This document shows, in pieces, positions 10,156 through 19,762 of a stretch of DNA of 64,000 nt. Within the stretch, counting starts at the first letter, position 1; every line of letters begins with the position of its first letter. The DNA comes from Enterobacter chuandaensis (GTDB lineage: Bacteria > Pseudomonadota > Gammaproteobacteria > Enterobacterales > Enterobacteriaceae). Below the pieces are notes generated by a model. That model saw nothing but the letters and a program-made list of their open reading frames with translations. It had not been told where the DNA came from and did not search any database. A program made the position numbers and the translations under genes. The stretch spans positions 16,960-80,959 of the forward strand of contig NZ_QZCS01000020.1 of NCBI RefSeq assembly GCF_003594915.1, read 5' to 3'.

Positions 10156-11985
10156 CTACTCCTCGTCATCACCATCGGCGTGAGAGCGGATGAGCGCCAT
10201 AAACTCTTTCCCGAAGCGCTCGAGCTTACGTGTTCCCACGCCGTTAACGCTGAGCATTTCGCTGGCGCTGAGCGGCATCTGCTCGGCCATCTCAATCAGC
10301 GTCGCGTCGTTGAACACCACGTACGGCGGGATGTTCTCTTCATCGGCAATGGCTTTACGCAGCTTGCGCAGTTTGGCAAACAGCTTGCGGTCGTAGTTAC
10401 CGCCGTAGGATTTCTGCATCACCCGCGGCTTGAGGGCAATGACGCGCGGCACGGCGAGCTTGAGTTCAACGTCACCGCGCAGCACCGGACGCGCGGCCTC
10501 CGTAAGCTGAAGCGCGGAGTGCTGAGCAATATTCTGCGTGGCAAAGCCGAGGTGGATCAACTGGCGAATGATGCTGACCCAGTGCTCGTGGCTCTGGTCT
10601 TTACCGATGCCGTAAACCGGCAGCTTGTCGTGACCCATGTCGCGGATACGCTGGTTATTCGCGCCGCGCAGCACTTCCACCACGTAGCCCATCCCGAAGC
10701 GCTGGTTCACGCGGTAAATGGTCGAGAGCGCTTTGCGCGCGTCCATCAGGCCATCGTATTGCTTCGGCGGATCGAGGCAGATATCGCAGTTGCCGCACGG
10801 CTCCTGTCGCCCTTCACCAAAGTAGTTGAGCAGCACCAGACGGCGGCAGGTTTGCGCTTCCGCGAAGGCACCCATCGCGTTGAGCTTGTGGCGTTCGATA
10901 TCCTGCAGCTGTCCCTGCGGTTTCTCTTCCAGACAGCGGCGCAGCCACGCCATATCCGCCGGATCGTAAAACAGCATCGCCTCCGCCGGCAGGCCGTCAC
11001 GCCCGGCGCGGCCGGTTTCCTGATAGTAGGATTCGATATTGCGCGGAATGTCGAAGTGCACCACAAAGCGCACGTTCGGCTTGTTGATGCCCATCCCGAA
11101 CGCCACCGTCGCGACGACGATTTGCAGATCATCGCGCTGGAATTTCTCCTGCACGTCGGCGCGGATGTGGTTCTCTAACCCGGCGTGATACGCGGCGGCG
11201 CTAAAGCCGCGGTTTTGCAGACGCGCGGCGGTGTCTTCCACCTTCGCGCGGCTGTTGCAGTAGATAATGCCGGACTTGCCGCGCTGCTCCTGGACGTAGC
11301 GCAGGAGCTGATCCAGCGGCTTGAATTTTTCCATCAGCATGTAGCGGATGTTCGGCCGATCGAAGCTGCTGACCTGAATATACGGGTCGTTCAGCCCCAG
11401 CAGGCGAACGATATCCAGACGCGTGGTGTCGTCCGCCGTGGCGGTAAGCGCCATAAACGGCAGTTCAGGGAAGCGCTGACGCAGCTGGCCGAGCGCGGCG
11501 TATTCCGGGCGGAAATCGTGTCCCCACTGAGAGATACAGTGCGCTTCATCCACCGCCAGCAGGACCGGATTCCAGTGCGCCAGGTGATCAAGGAAGTTAT
11601 CCAGCATCAGGCGCTCGGGGGCGATATACAGCAGGCGGATCTGCCCGGTGCGGCACCCGGCCATCACCTCTTGCTGCTGCTCCCGGGTTTGCGTCGAGTT
11701 CAGGCAGGCCGCCGCCACGCCGTTGGCGAGCAGCTGATCCACCTGGTCTTTCATCAGAGAAATAAGGGGAGATACCACGACCGTCAGGCCGTTCAGCACC
11801 AGCGCGGGCACCTGATAGCAGAGAGATTTCCCGCCGCCGGTCGGCATCACTACCAGACAGTCCCGGCCTTCCAGCACGGTTTCAATGATGGTTTCCTGGC
11901 CGGGGCGGAACTGCTGGTAGCCAAAGGTTTCATGCAAAACCTGTTTAGCCAGCGACTCCTGATTCAATACTTCCGCCTGCGCCAC
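10156..11985 (-). CDS. recQ: ATP-dependent DNA helicase RecQ
   Basis: RecQ unwinds DNA 3' to 5' in RecF-pathway recombination and fork repair. The 609 residues hold a superfamily 2 helicase core (Walker A PTGGGKS, DEAH box in AVDEAHCISQWGHDFRPEY), a zinc-binding RQC region (CRRLVLLNYFGE then CGNCDIC) and a C-terminal HRDC domain. The GTG at 11985 (followed by AQAEVLN) matches the E. coli start. An in-frame TTG 21 codons upstream was rejected because that stretch contains the hairpin at 12012-12033. It lies downstream of pldA. Confidence 0.96.
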   Translation of the reverse strand: MAQAEVLNQESLAKQVLHETFGYQQFRPGQETIIETVLEGRDCLVVMPTGGGKSLCYQVPALVLNGLTVVVSPLISLMKDQVDQLLANGVAAACLNSTQTREQQQEVMAGCRTGQIRLLYIAPERLMLDNFLDHLAHWNPVLLAVDEAHCISQWGHDFRPEYAALGQLRQRFPELPFMALTATADDTTRLDIVRLLGLNDPYIQVSSFDRPNIRYMLMEKFKPLDQLLRYVQEQRGKSGIIYCNSRAKVEDTAARLQNRGFSAAAYHAGLENHIRADVQEKFQRDDLQIVVATVAFGMGINKPNVRFVVHFDIPRNIESYYQETGRAGRDGLPAEAMLFYDPADMAWLRRCLEEKPQGQLQDIERHKLNAMGAFAEAQTCRRLVLLNYFGEGRQEPCGNCDICLDPPKQYDGLMDARKALSTIYRVNQRFGMGYVVEVLRGANNQRIRDMGHDKLPVYGIGKDQSHEHWVSIIRQLIHLGFATQNIAQHSALQLTEAARPVLRGDVELKLAVPRVIALKPRVMQKSYGGNYDRKLFAKLRKLRKAIADEENIPPYVVFNDATLIEMAEQMPLSASEMLSVNGVGTRKLERFGKEFMALIRSHADGDDEE

Positions 11986-12011
11986 GTTAACCCCATATGC
12001 CAGAAATGAAA

Positions 12012-12033
12012 CAGGCGCTATTTTCAGCGCCTG
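12012..12033 (-). terminator. Hairpin between pldA and recQ
   Basis: CAGGCGCT, six-base loop, AGCGCCTG: a perfect 8-bp stem followed on the minus strand by TTTCATTTCT. It could end pldA transcripts or attenuate read-through into recQ. The T-run is interrupted, so termination is likely partial. Confidence 0.5.
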
Positions 12034-12075
12034 AGAGAGAAACTTCAACGTTTAACGCAAAAACATTCGAGCAGC

Positions 12076-12945
12076 TTAGAAAATATCGTTCAGCATAACG
12101 CCCACGCCCACGCGGGTCTGGTTGAAGTTGTAGTCGATCAGCGACTCGCCGTAACCGCTGTACACCTGCGTGTAGAGACGCACGTGCTTCGTCACCGGGT
12201 AGCTCAGGCCAAGCTCTGCGCCGCCGTAGCCGGTGTTCCAGTTGTACTGGCCTTTCGCGCTCAGCACGGCTTCACCTAACTGATAGCCCACTTTAAGCTG
12301 ATAGTAGCCCATGTATTTGGTGATATCCGGGTTATCGTCGGTGTCACCCACAACAAACCACGGCTTCACTTCCACCATCAAATTGCCGTTCTGCGCCATC
12401 AGGCGCGTGTAGGCACGGTTCCAGCTGCGCGAGGTTGGGTCGGAGCGGCCATTGGAGTCGTGGTTAAAGCCGACTTCAACGTCGCGCAGCGTCCAGCCAG
12501 CAAATTCGTAGTCCGTTGCGAAGCCGAGGAAAAGCTGCGGCTCATAGTTGGTTTCGCGGAACGGAGAAGATTCCCCGCTGTTTGAGAGCTGCCACCAGGA
12601 TTTCTGCGTATAAGACGCACCGAACACCGAGTTCGGCCCCAGAATGCCGCGCCAGAACGGGAATGCCAGGCTGAGCTGGTACTTCACCTCATCCTTACGC
12701 GCATTATCGGACCAGTTATAAGAACTTATCGCCTCTTTGTTGAGGTCGCTGGTCTGGGTGTAAATCACGTAGTTGGTGTCGTACGGGTAGAGCGTGAATG
12801 GATTGTCATGCTCCTGCAGCATATTGGCGATGATGCTGCCCTTAACGGCAGGTTGATCATGGACTTCTTTAATCGTCGCTTCCTGCGCATATGCTGTGAG
12901 GGGCAGCGCAACCGCCGCCAGTAACCAGGCCAGATACGTCCGCAT
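12076..12945 (-). CDS. pldA: Outer membrane phospholipase A
   Basis: PldA is a calcium-dependent outer-membrane phospholipase that degrades misplaced phospholipids and so helps keep membrane asymmetry. The 289 residues comprise a 20-residue signal peptide (cleavage after AYA) and a 12-strand beta-barrel ending in phenylalanine. The catalytic motif NHDSNGRSDPTSRSWN places His162 and Ser164 (142 and 144 of the mature protein) and Asn176. The start MRTYLAWLL was chosen for its position directly before the signal peptide; an upstream in-frame start lacks support. It precedes recQ. Confidence 0.97.
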   Translation of the reverse strand: MRTYLAWLLAAVALPLTAYAQEATIKEVHDQPAVKGSIIANMLQEHDNPFTLYPYDTNYVIYTQTSDLNKEAISSYNWSDNARKDEVKYQLSLAFPFWRGILGPNSVFGASYTQKSWWQLSNSGESSPFRETNYEPQLFLGFATDYEFAGWTLRDVEVGFNHDSNGRSDPTSRSWNRAYTRLMAQNGNLMVEVKPWFVVGDTDDNPDITKYMGYYQLKVGYQLGEAVLSAKGQYNWNTGYGGAELGLSYPVTKHVRLYTQVYSGYGESLIDYNFNQTRVGVGVMLNDIF

Positions 12946-13107
12946 CGGTGGTGTTCTCCTGCAAAGAGTAAGATTACCTGAATAGTTATGAGGCGAACAT
13001 TCTACAGACTTCTGCGATAACTGCTGCATCCTCGTTTCTGAAAGTGGAATTCCTTATTGCTGAGGCATAAAATCAACATTTCATTAACAATAAGGATGTA
13101 ATGCCTC

Positions 13108-13575
13108 ATGTCAGCCATGCTTACCGCCGAAGAAGTGTTAAAACTCGTGGGCGAGATTTTTGTTTACCATATGCCGTTTAACCGTGCGCTGGGACTGGAG
13201 CTGGAGCGTTACGAGAAAGAGTTTGCCCAGCTGAGCTTCAACAACCAGCCGATGATGGTGGGTAACTGGGCGCAAAGTATTTTACACGGCGGGGTGATTG
13301 CTTCCGCGCTGGACGTGGCGGCGGGTCTGGTCTGCGTGGGCAGTACGCTGACGCGGCATGACACCATCAACGAAGATGAACTCCGCCAGCGCCTGGCGCG
13401 CATGGGCACCATTGATTTACGCGTCGACTATCTTCGACCGGGGCGCGGAAACCGCTTTACCTGCACCAGCAGCCTGCTGCGTGCCGGAAATAAAGTTGCC
13501 GTGGCGCGCGTTGAGCTGCATAACGAAGAACAGGTTTATATCGCCAGCGCAACCGCCACTTATATGGTGGGTTGA
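13108..13575 (+). CDS. yigI: Thioesterase family protein YigI
   Basis: A 155-residue hot-dog-fold protein of the PaaI/YigI thioesterase group; E. coli YigI has been described as a medium/long-chain acyl-CoA thioesterase. The [16 protein letters not shown] helix region and the [10 protein letters not shown] strand are typical of the fold. Length and sequence match E. coli. It is divergent from pldA and followed after 51 bp by rarD. Confidence 0.92.
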   Translation: MSAMLTAEEVLKLVGEIFVYHMPFNRALGLELERYEKEFAQLSFNNQPMMVGNWAQSILHGGVIASALDVAAGLVCVGSTLTRHDTINEDELRQRLARMGTIDLRVDYLRPGRGNRFTCTSSLLRAGNKVAVARVELHNEEQVYIASATATYMVG

Positions 13576-13626
13576 GGCGGCAAAATCGGGTAAAATTGAT
13601 TCACTTTTTTGTAACGGATTTTCCCG

Positions 13627-14523
13627 ATGGATGCTAAACAGACGCGGCAGGGCGTTTTACTCGCCCTTGCCGCTTATTTTATTTGGGGTATCGCACCGGC
13701 GTACTTCAAATTTATCGCCTATGTACCGGCCGACGAGATCCTCACTCACCGCGTCATCTGGTCGTTCTTCTTCATGATCGCGCTGATGAGCATCAGCCGT
13801 CAGTGGTCCGGCGTTAAAACGCTGCTGCAAACCCCTAAAAAGGTCTTCCTGCTGGCGCTTTCTGCGGTGCTGATCGGCGGCAACTGGCTGCTGTTCATCT
13901 GGGCGGTGAATAACCATCACATGCTTGAAGCGAGCCTGGGGTACTTCATTAACCCGCTGGTGAACATCGTGCTGGGGATGATTTTCCTCGGCGAACGCTT
14001 CCGCCGGATGCAGTGGGTGGCGGTAATTCTGGCCTTCTGCGGCGTACTGGTGCAGCTGTGGACCTTCGGCTCGCTGCCAATTATTGCCCTCGGCCTGGCG
14101 TTCAGCTTTGCCTTCTACGGCCTGGTACGTAAGAAAATAGCGGTGGAAGCCCAAACCGGGATGCTGTTTGAAACCCTGTGGCTGCTGCCGGTGGCGGCGA
14201 TCTATCTGTTCGGTATTGCCGACAGTGCGACCAGCCATATGGGCAACAACCCATGGTCGCTGAACCTGATGCTGATGGCGGCAGGCGTGGTGACCACCAT
14301 TCCTCTGCTGTGCTTCACCGGTGCAGCAACGCGCCTGCGTCTCTCCACGCTGGGCTTCTTCCAGTACATTGGCCCGACGCTGATGTTCCTGCTGGCGGTG
14401 GTGTTTTACGGCGAAGTGCCGGGTGCGGATAAGATGGTGACCTTCGCCTTTATCTGGGTGGCGCTGGCGATTTTCGTCGCCGATGCGATTTATACCCAGC
14501 GCAGAACCCGCAGAGGAATGTAG
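13627..14523 (+). CDS. rarD: EamA-family transporter RarD
   Basis: A 298-residue ten-helix membrane protein of the RarD branch of the drug/metabolite transporter superfamily. The sequences QGVLLALAAYFIWGIAPAYFK and NHHMLEASLGYFINPLVN are family hallmarks. The Pseudomonas homologue was linked to chloramphenicol resistance, but the natural substrate is not known. In E. coli yigF and yigG separate rarD from corA; here only a 43-bp gap containing a REP element is left. Confidence 0.93.
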   Translation: MDAKQTRQGVLLALAAYFIWGIAPAYFKFIAYVPADEILTHRVIWSFFFMIALMSISRQWSGVKTLLQTPKKVFLLALSAVLIGGNWLLFIWAVNNHHMLEASLGYFINPLVNIVLGMIFLGERFRRMQWVAVILAFCGVLVQLWTFGSLPIIALGLAFSFAFYGLVRKKIAVEAQTGMLFETLWLLPVAAIYLFGIADSATSHMGNNPWSLNLMLMAAGVVTTIPLLCFTGAATRLRLSTLGFFQYIGPTLMFLLAVVFYGEVPGADKMVTFAFIWVALAIFVADAIYTQRRTRRGM

Positions 14524-14533
14524 GTATTTTGCA

Positions 14534-14560
14534 GGGCGGGTAAGCGCAGCGCCACCCGCC
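14534..14560. repeat. REP element between rarD and corA
   Basis: GGGCGGGTAAGCGCAGCG followed by CCACCCGCC, an inverted REP unit filling the gap between two convergent stop codons. It has the shorter AAGCGCAGCGC centre instead of the AAGGCGTAGCCGCC centre of other copies. Confidence 0.8.
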
Positions 14561-14566
14561 AGATCT

Positions 14567-15517
14567 TTACAGCCAGTTCCGACGCTTGAAATAGAGATAC
14601 GGCGCCAGCCCCGCGAGGATCATAAAGATAATCGCCCCCGGGTAGCCAAAGCTCCACTTCAGCTCCGGCATAAACTCAAAGTTCATCCCATAGCTGGATG
14701 CCACCAGCGTAGGCGGCAGGAACACCACGGACACCACCGAGAAGATCTTGATAATGCGGTTCTGCTCGATGTTGATAAAGCCCATCGCCGCCTGCATCAG
14801 GAAGTTCACCTTCTGGAACAGGGATTCGTTGTGTGGCAGCAGGGATTCGATATCGCGTAAAATCTCACGCGCCTGCTCCAGCTGACCGCCCGGCAGACGC
14901 GCCTTGCGCACCAGGAAGTTCAGCGCGCGCTGGGTATCCATCAGACACAAACGCACCTTCCAGCCGATATCTTCCAGCTCTGCCAGCGTAGACAACGCTT
15001 CGTCGTACTCATCGCCCTGATGGCCTTCCATGATCACGCGGCTCAGCTTTTCCAGGTCGCTGTAGATGTTTTCAATTTCGTCCGCCAGCTGTTCAATTTT
15101 GGTTTCAAACAAATCGAGCAGCAGCTCGTAGGCGTTGCCGTCCACCATCGCCTGGCTGCGGGCGCGCATGCGGTAGAGACGAAATGCCGGCAGTTCGCGC
15201 TCGCGCAGAGTAAACAGACGGCCGTCGCGAATGGTAAACGCCACGGTGGAGTTACCCGCGTGGTCTTCCGCATCTTCAAAGAAGAAGAAGGAGTGAATAT
15301 GCAGGCCATCTTCATCTTCAAAGAAACGCGCAGAGGCTTCGATGTCTTCCAGTTCTGGACGGGTTGCCAGGCTTTGCCCCAGCTCTGATTGTACGCGAAG
15401 GCGCTCATCGTCGTCCGGCTCGACCAGATCCACCCATACGGCATCAACGAGGGGCTGTGACTCTTCGGCTTCAAGCCGAGTCAGTCGGTTATTTTCGAGT
15501 TGAAATGCGCTCAACAT
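14567..15517 (-). CDS. corA: Magnesium/cobalt transporter CorA
   Basis: CorA is the main constitutive Mg2+ channel of the inner membrane, a homopentamer that also passes Co2+ and Ni2+. The 316 residues match E. coli. A long acidic cytosolic domain is followed by two C-terminal helices with the selectivity motif GMN in [13 protein letters not shown]. The start [16 protein letters not shown] at 15517 is the family start; the frame stays open 16 codons upstream without a better site. A 356-bp leader region precedes it. Confidence 0.98.
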   Translation of the reverse strand: MLSAFQLENNRLTRLEAEESQPLVDAVWVDLVEPDDDERLRVQSELGQSLATRPELEDIEASARFFEDEDGLHIHSFFFFEDAEDHAGNSTVAFTIRDGRLFTLRERELPAFRLYRMRARSQAMVDGNAYELLLDLFETKIEQLADEIENIYSDLEKLSRVIMEGHQGDEYDEALSTLAELEDIGWKVRLCLMDTQRALNFLVRKARLPGGQLEQAREILRDIESLLPHNESLFQKVNFLMQAAMGFINIEQNRIIKIFSVVSVVFLPPTLVASSYGMNFEFMPELKWSFGYPGAIIFMILAGLAPYLYFKRRNWL

Positions 15518-15873
15518 GACCGGGACTCCCAATGCAAAAAATATCGGACAGTTCGGTGGGCACACAGAAACAAATTGGGTTTCAGACCATTAAACAGCCT
15601 GACTCAGCGCGACGGGAATAATGCAGTCGCTGACAACCACTAAGGCCATCAGCAAGAGGAGATAGCCTTAGGAGTTGTTCCTGGATGACAGGGAAATGAG
15701 CCAGTATCTACTGGGTGTGTCCAAGGCGAATGTCCTCTTAGCGTAATCGTGCGCGCATGTTACGCCAGCAGTAACTGCGGCGTCAACACGCAACGGAACG
15801 CTGAAGGGCATTAATTGACCTTCAACGTATAAGGCTAGCAGATTATTACAAAATAATGATATTTTTCTGAAAG
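15518..15873 (-). promoter_or_regulatory. corA promoter and long 5' leader
   Basis: This stretch between uvrD and corA has no conserved long gene. In Salmonella the corA leader is long, carries a short ORF (corL) and is subject to Rho-dependent termination linked to Mg2+ and leader translation. Two short ORFs with ATG starts are seen on the corA strand: six codons at 15738-15758 and nineteen at 15590-15649. The function here is inferred from position. Confidence 0.5.
15590..15649 (-). CDS. Candidate 19-residue leader peptide of corA
   Basis: ATG at 15649 opens a 19-codon frame (MALVVVSDCIIPVALSQAV) ending in TAA 72 bp before corA. The peptide is rich in Val, Ala and Ile. The ribosome-binding site is weak: an AAGG lies about 17 bases upstream. 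It may be the equivalent of Salmonella corL, but I could not compare the sequences. Confidence 0.35.
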   Translation of the reverse strand: MALVVVSDCIIPVALSQAV

Positions 15874-18036
15874 TTACACCGTTTCCAGCTTCGCGTAAGC
15901 GGCCACCAGCCATTTGATCCCCTGGCCCTGGAACGCGACCTGCAGGCGGCTGTGCTCGCCGCTACCTTCCAGATTCACAATGGTGCCTTCACCAAACTTC
16001 GAGTGACGCACGCGCTGGCCCAGCTTGTAGCCGGTGTCAGTTTCAGAGATCGGCGAGCCCATACGCGGATGGCTAACCGGGCGGCTGATGCTGGCACGCA
16101 GACGCACCTCTTCCACGCACTCTTCCGGCAGTTCGCCGATGAAGCGCGACGGACGGTGGTAGACCTCTTTGCCGTACAGACGGCGGGTTTCCGCGTAGGT
16201 CAGCGTCAGCTTTTGCATGGCGCGAGTGACGCCGACGTAGGCCAGACGACGCTCCTCCTCCAGACGTCCGCCTTCATCCAGCGACATCTGGCTCGGGAAC
16301 ATCCCCTCTTCCATGCCGACGATAAACACCTGCGGGAACTCCAGACCTTTGGCGGAGTGCAGGGTCATCAGCTGAACCGCGTCCTGCCAGGTGTCCGCCT
16401 GCCCTTCACCCGCTTCCAGCGCGGCGTGAGAGAGGAACGCCTGCAGCGGCATCAGGTCTTCGTCTTCTTCGTTGTAGCTGAACTGGCGCGTTGCCGTGAC
16501 CAGTTCCTCTAAGTTCTCAATACGGGTCTGGCCCTTCTCGCCTTTTTCCTGCTCGTACATGGTGCGCAGGCCCGAGTCTTTGATCACCCGGTCGGTCTGC
16601 ACGTGCAGCGGCATGTCGGCGGTTTCCTGCGCCAGGGCGTCAATCAATTCCAGGAAGCGCTGTAATGCGCTGGCGGCACGTCCGGCGAGGGCTTTTTCCT
16701 GCAGCAGCTCGCGGCACGCCTGCCACAGCGTCAGCTGGCGATCGCGCGAGGCCTGTCGCACCACGTCCAGCGTACGATCGCCAATCCCGCGGGTCGGCGT
16801 GTTCACCACGCGCTCAAACGCCGCGTCGTCGTTGCGGTTGGCGATCAGGCGCAGATAAGAGAGCGCATCCTTGATCTCCTGACGTTCGAAGAAGCGCATG
16901 CCGCCATAGATGCGGTACGGCATGCTCACCTGCAGGAGCGCCTCTTCCAGCACGCGCGACTGGGCGTTGCTGCGATAGAGAATGGCGCACTGCTCCAGCG
17001 CGCCGCCATTGTCCTGCCAGGTTTTGATGCGGTTCACCACGAAACGGGCTTCATCGAGCTCGTTGAAGGCGCAGTAAATCGAGATTGGTTCGCCGTCGAC
17101 GCCGTCGGTCCACAGCTTTTTGCCGAGACGCCCGTTGTTGTTCTCAATCAGGGCGTTGGCCGCGCTCAGGATGTTACTGGTTGAGCGGTAGTTCTGCTCC
17201 AGACGGATGGTTTCCGCGCCGGGGAAATCGTTGAGGAAGCGCTGGATGTTCTCCACCTGCGCCCCGCGCCAGCCGTAGATCGACTGGTCGTCATCGCCCA
17301 CGATCATCACCTTGCCGGTATCACCGGCCAGCAGGCGGATCCACGCGTACTGGATGTTGTTGGTATCCTGGAATTCGTCCACCAGGATATTGGTGAAGCG
17401 TTCGCGGTAGTGCTGCAGGATATGCGGTTTGTTCAGCCACAGCTCGTGGGCGCGCAGCAGCAGTTCGGCAAAGTCCACCAGCCCGGCACGATCGCACGCT
17501 TCCTGATAGGCCTTATAGACGTTCTGCCAGGTCTGCTCGACCGGGTTGCCGAAGCTCTGAATGTGGTGCGGGCGAAGGCCTTCGTCTTTCTGACCGTTGA
17601 TGTACCACATCGCCTGACGCGGCGGCCACTGCTTCTCGTCGAGGTTCATCGCCTTGATCAGGCGCTTCAGCAGACGGAGCTGGTCTTCGCTGTCGAGGAT
17701 CTGGAAATCCTGCGGCAGGTTGGCGTCCATATGGTGCGCGCGCAGCAGACGGTGCGCCAGGCCGTGGAAGGTGCCAACCCACATGCCGCCCTGGCTGGTG
17801 CCCATCAGCTGGGCGATACGGTGGCGCATCTCCGCCGCCGCCTTGTTGGTAAACGTCACCGCCATGATGGAGTACGGTGAGCAGTTTTCCACGCTCTGCA
17901 GCCAGGCGATACGGTGAACCAGCACGCGTGTCTTACCACTGCCCGCCCCAGCCAGAACCAGCAGGTTGGTGCGCGAGGCGGCAACCGCGTCACGCTGTTT
18001 GTCATTAAGGCTGTCGAGCAGGTAAGAAACGTCCAT
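15874..18036 (-). CDS. uvrD: DNA helicase II UvrD
   Basis: UvrD is a 3'-5' superfamily 1 helicase that releases the incised strand in nucleotide excision repair, unwinds in mismatch repair and removes RecA filaments. The 720 residues equal E. coli. Motifs: Walker [11 protein letters not shown], motif II VDEFQDTNNIQ, motif [16 protein letters not shown], motif IV LEQNYRST, motif VI AYVGVTRA, then a C-terminal Tudor-like region. The start MDVSYLLDSL is used; an ATG four codons upstream was rejected by homology. A LexA-type box and a REP element precede it. Confidence 0.98.
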   Translation of the reverse strand: MDVSYLLDSLNDKQRDAVAASRTNLLVLAGAGSGKTRVLVHRIAWLQSVENCSPYSIMAVTFTNKAAAEMRHRIAQLMGTSQGGMWVGTFHGLAHRLLRAHHMDANLPQDFQILDSEDQLRLLKRLIKAMNLDEKQWPPRQAMWYINGQKDEGLRPHHIQSFGNPVEQTWQNVYKAYQEACDRAGLVDFAELLLRAHELWLNKPHILQHYRERFTNILVDEFQDTNNIQYAWIRLLAGDTGKVMIVGDDDQSIYGWRGAQVENIQRFLNDFPGAETIRLEQNYRSTSNILSAANALIENNNGRLGKKLWTDGVDGEPISIYCAFNELDEARFVVNRIKTWQDNGGALEQCAILYRSNAQSRVLEEALLQVSMPYRIYGGMRFFERQEIKDALSYLRLIANRNDDAAFERVVNTPTRGIGDRTLDVVRQASRDRQLTLWQACRELLQEKALAGRAASALQRFLELIDALAQETADMPLHVQTDRVIKDSGLRTMYEQEKGEKGQTRIENLEELVTATRQFSYNEEDEDLMPLQAFLSHAALEAGEGQADTWQDAVQLMTLHSAKGLEFPQVFIVGMEEGMFPSQMSLDEGGRLEEERRLAYVGVTRAMQKLTLTYAETRRLYGKEVYHRPSRFIGELPEECVEEVRLRASISRPVSHPRMGSPISETDTGYKLGQRVRHSKFGEGTIVNLEGSGEHSRLQVAFQGQGIKWLVAAYAKLETV

Positions 18037-18073
18037 TGGCACCGTCACATAGTCTTCAGGAACACAGCAAAAC

Positions 18074-18102
18074 GCCCGGTGGCGCTTCGCTTACCGGGCC
18101 TA
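18074..18102. repeat. REP element between yigB and uvrD
   Basis: GCCCGGTGGCGCTTCGC followed by TTACCGGGCCT, a REP palindrome. It lies between the LexA-type box and the uvrD start codon, so it would be within the uvrD 5' leader if transcription begins at the LexA-controlled promoter. Confidence 0.8.
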
Positions 18103-18115
18103 CAACTGCAAAACC

Positions 18116-18131
18116 CTGGTAATTTATACAA
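18116..18131 (-). promoter_or_regulatory. LexA (SOS) box of uvrD
   Basis: Read on the uvrD strand the sequence is TTGTATAAATTACCAG, matching the LexA pattern CTG-N10-CAG except for the first base. The E. coli uvrD box (CTGTATATATACCCAG) is similar. It lies 80 bp upstream of the uvrD start and directly after yigB. Confidence 0.65.
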
Positions 18132-18143
18132 TATTACTGGTGA

Positions 18144-18860
18144 TTATATCAGCGTCGTGAGGGATGCCAACCGTGAAATTTCCACGTGCGGCAGAAGACG
18201 GCTGTCGGCTGCGGTCATCAGCTCCGCATTTTCTGGCTTGATCCAGCAGGCCTGCATGCCGCAGCGGATAGCACCCGCCACGTCGGTGGTCAGGTCGTCG
18301 CCCACGTGAAGTATGTTACCGAGCGGCAGATTCAGTTTTTCCGCTGCAAGGTGATACATATCGCTGAACGGCTTCGAGCGCCCGTGCGGGCCCGCGCGCA
18401 GCACGAACTCGAAGTAATCCCCGAGGCCAAACAGCTCCGGCTGGGCGTTGCCGTTGGTAATGGCCACCAGCGGCCACTTTTCAGCGAGCTTAGCCAGCGT
18501 GTCGTGGGTTTCCTGCGGCACGTCGATCCGGCTGCGCCATTTGGCAAAGTTTTCCATGGACGCTTCGGCACCGATGGCCGCATCCTGCGCACTCAGGCCA
18601 GCGTTGAGCATCGCCTGCTCAACCGCACGGCGACGCCATTCGGTCACGTCGTGGTAAATCTCCGGCTCGGTCTCCCGCAGGGACTGGCGCAGCTGCTGGA
18701 AGTCTTTATTCTGCATCGCTTTCAGCGCGGGATGGTAATTTTGCACAAACGCCAGCGACTCCTGCTCAGTACGCAGGATCACCTCGCGGTTGTCATAAAG
18801 GGTGTCATCAAGGTCAAACGTCAGGGCTGAAATCTGACCGAGTGGGCGGTAAAAACGCAT
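18144..18860 (-). CDS. yigB: HAD phosphatase YigB (flavin pathway)
   Basis: YigB dephosphorylates 5-amino-6-(5-phospho-D-ribitylamino)uracil in riboflavin synthesis and also acts on FMN. The 238 residues match E. coli. HAD motif [11 protein letters not shown] holds Asp16 and Asp18, motif II is ITNGNAQ, and motif IV is [13 protein letters not shown]. The stop codon of xerC overlaps its start by one base at 18860. It belongs to the dapF-yigA-xerC-yigB-uvrD run. Confidence 0.96.
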   Translation of the reverse strand: MRFYRPLGQISALTFDLDDTLYDNREVILRTEQESLAFVQNYHPALKAMQNKDFQQLRQSLRETEPEIYHDVTEWRRRAVEQAMLNAGLSAQDAAIGAEASMENFAKWRSRIDVPQETHDTLAKLAEKWPLVAITNGNAQPELFGLGDYFEFVLRAGPHGRSKPFSDMYHLAAEKLNLPLGNILHVGDDLTTDVAGAIRCGMQACWIKPENAELMTAADSRLLPHVEISRLASLTTLI

Positions 18861-19762
18861 TATTTCCCCCGTTTGGCGCGTGGATGCGCCGCGTCATACA
18901 CCGAGGCAAGGTGTTGGAAGTCTAAGTGGGTGTAGATTTGAGTGGTCGACAGATTCGCGTGGCCGAGCAGTTCCTGTACGCCGCGCAGATCGCCGCTCGA
19001 TTCCAGCATGTGGGTGGCAAACGAGTGGCGCAGCTTGTGTGGATGCACGTGGCTGTTCAGCCCCTGCTTGATGCCCCACTCCGCAAAGCGCTTCTGCACG
19101 TTACGCGCGGAGATCCGCTTGCCGAGCTTTGATAAAAACAGCGCATCCTCTTCCGCGCCAAACAGGCCGCGCAGATCCAGCCAGTGCTCAATCCAGGAAA
19201 CCGCGTTACGGCCAATCGGCAGGCGGCGCTCTTTGCTGCCCTTGCCCATCACCCACACTTCGCCGGATTCCAGATCGAGATGCTTTAAGTCGAGGTTCAC
19301 CAGTTCGGAGAGACGCAGGCCCGCGCCGTACATCACCTCCAGCATCGCGCGGTCGCGCACGGCCAGCGGATCGTTCAGATCGATATCCAGCAGACGGTTT
19401 ACGTCGTCAACGTCGATATTTTTCGGCAGATGCCGCGGGGCTTTCGGCGTGGCGATCCCTTTCGCCGGGTTGGCTTTCAGGCCGCCCTGGCTGACCAGCC
19501 AGTCGAAGAAGCTGCGCAGCGCAGAGAGCCGAAGCGCCAGGCTCGCCGGGCTGAGATTTTTTTTACGGCTACGCACGACGAACCCGCGTACCGTGGCAGC
19601 GTCACATTGTTGCCAGCTTTTCAGGCCGATTTCTTCGGCAATCTGGATGATGGCATCAAGCTGACGCTGATAGTTGAGCAGCGTGATAGGGCTGAGCTGA
19701 CGTTCAACGCCCAGATAGCGCAGAAAGCGCGAGACGTCAGTGGCGAGCAGTCCGTCCGTCAT
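18860..19762 (-). CDS. xerC: Tyrosine recombinase XerC
   Basis: With XerD and FtsK, XerC resolves chromosome dimers at dif. The 300 residues contain an N-terminal SAM-like core-binding domain and a catalytic domain with all six active residues: Arg150, Lys174, His242, Arg245, His268 and the nucleophile Tyr277. E. coli XerC is two residues shorter. It overlaps yigA by four bases at its start, indicating translational coupling. Confidence 0.98.
   Translation of the reverse strand: MTDGLLATDVSRFLRYLGVERQLSPITLLNYQRQLDAIIQIAEEIGLKSWQQCDAATVRGFVVRSRKKNLSPASLALRLSALRSFFDWLVSQGGLKANPAKGIATPKAPRHLPKNIDVDDVNRLLDIDLNDPLAVRDRAMLEVMYGAGLRLSELVNLDLKHLDLESGEVWVMGKGSKERRLPIGRNAVSWIEHWLDLRGLFGAEEDALFLSKLGKRISARNVQKRFAEWGIKQGLNSHVHPHKLRHSFATHMLESSGDLRGVQELLGHANLSTTQIYTHLDFQHLASVYDAAHPRAKRGK

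Noticed and set aside
11986..12048. N-terminal extension of RecQ by 21 residues that resembles a signal peptide
   Set aside because: The start would be TTG, the stretch contains the pldA-recQ hairpin, and RecQ is a cytosolic enzyme whose known start matches GTG at 11985.
15668..15913. An 81-codon frame between uvrD and corA
   Set aside because: It overlaps the uvrD 3' end and the corA promoter region and shows no similarity to a known protein.
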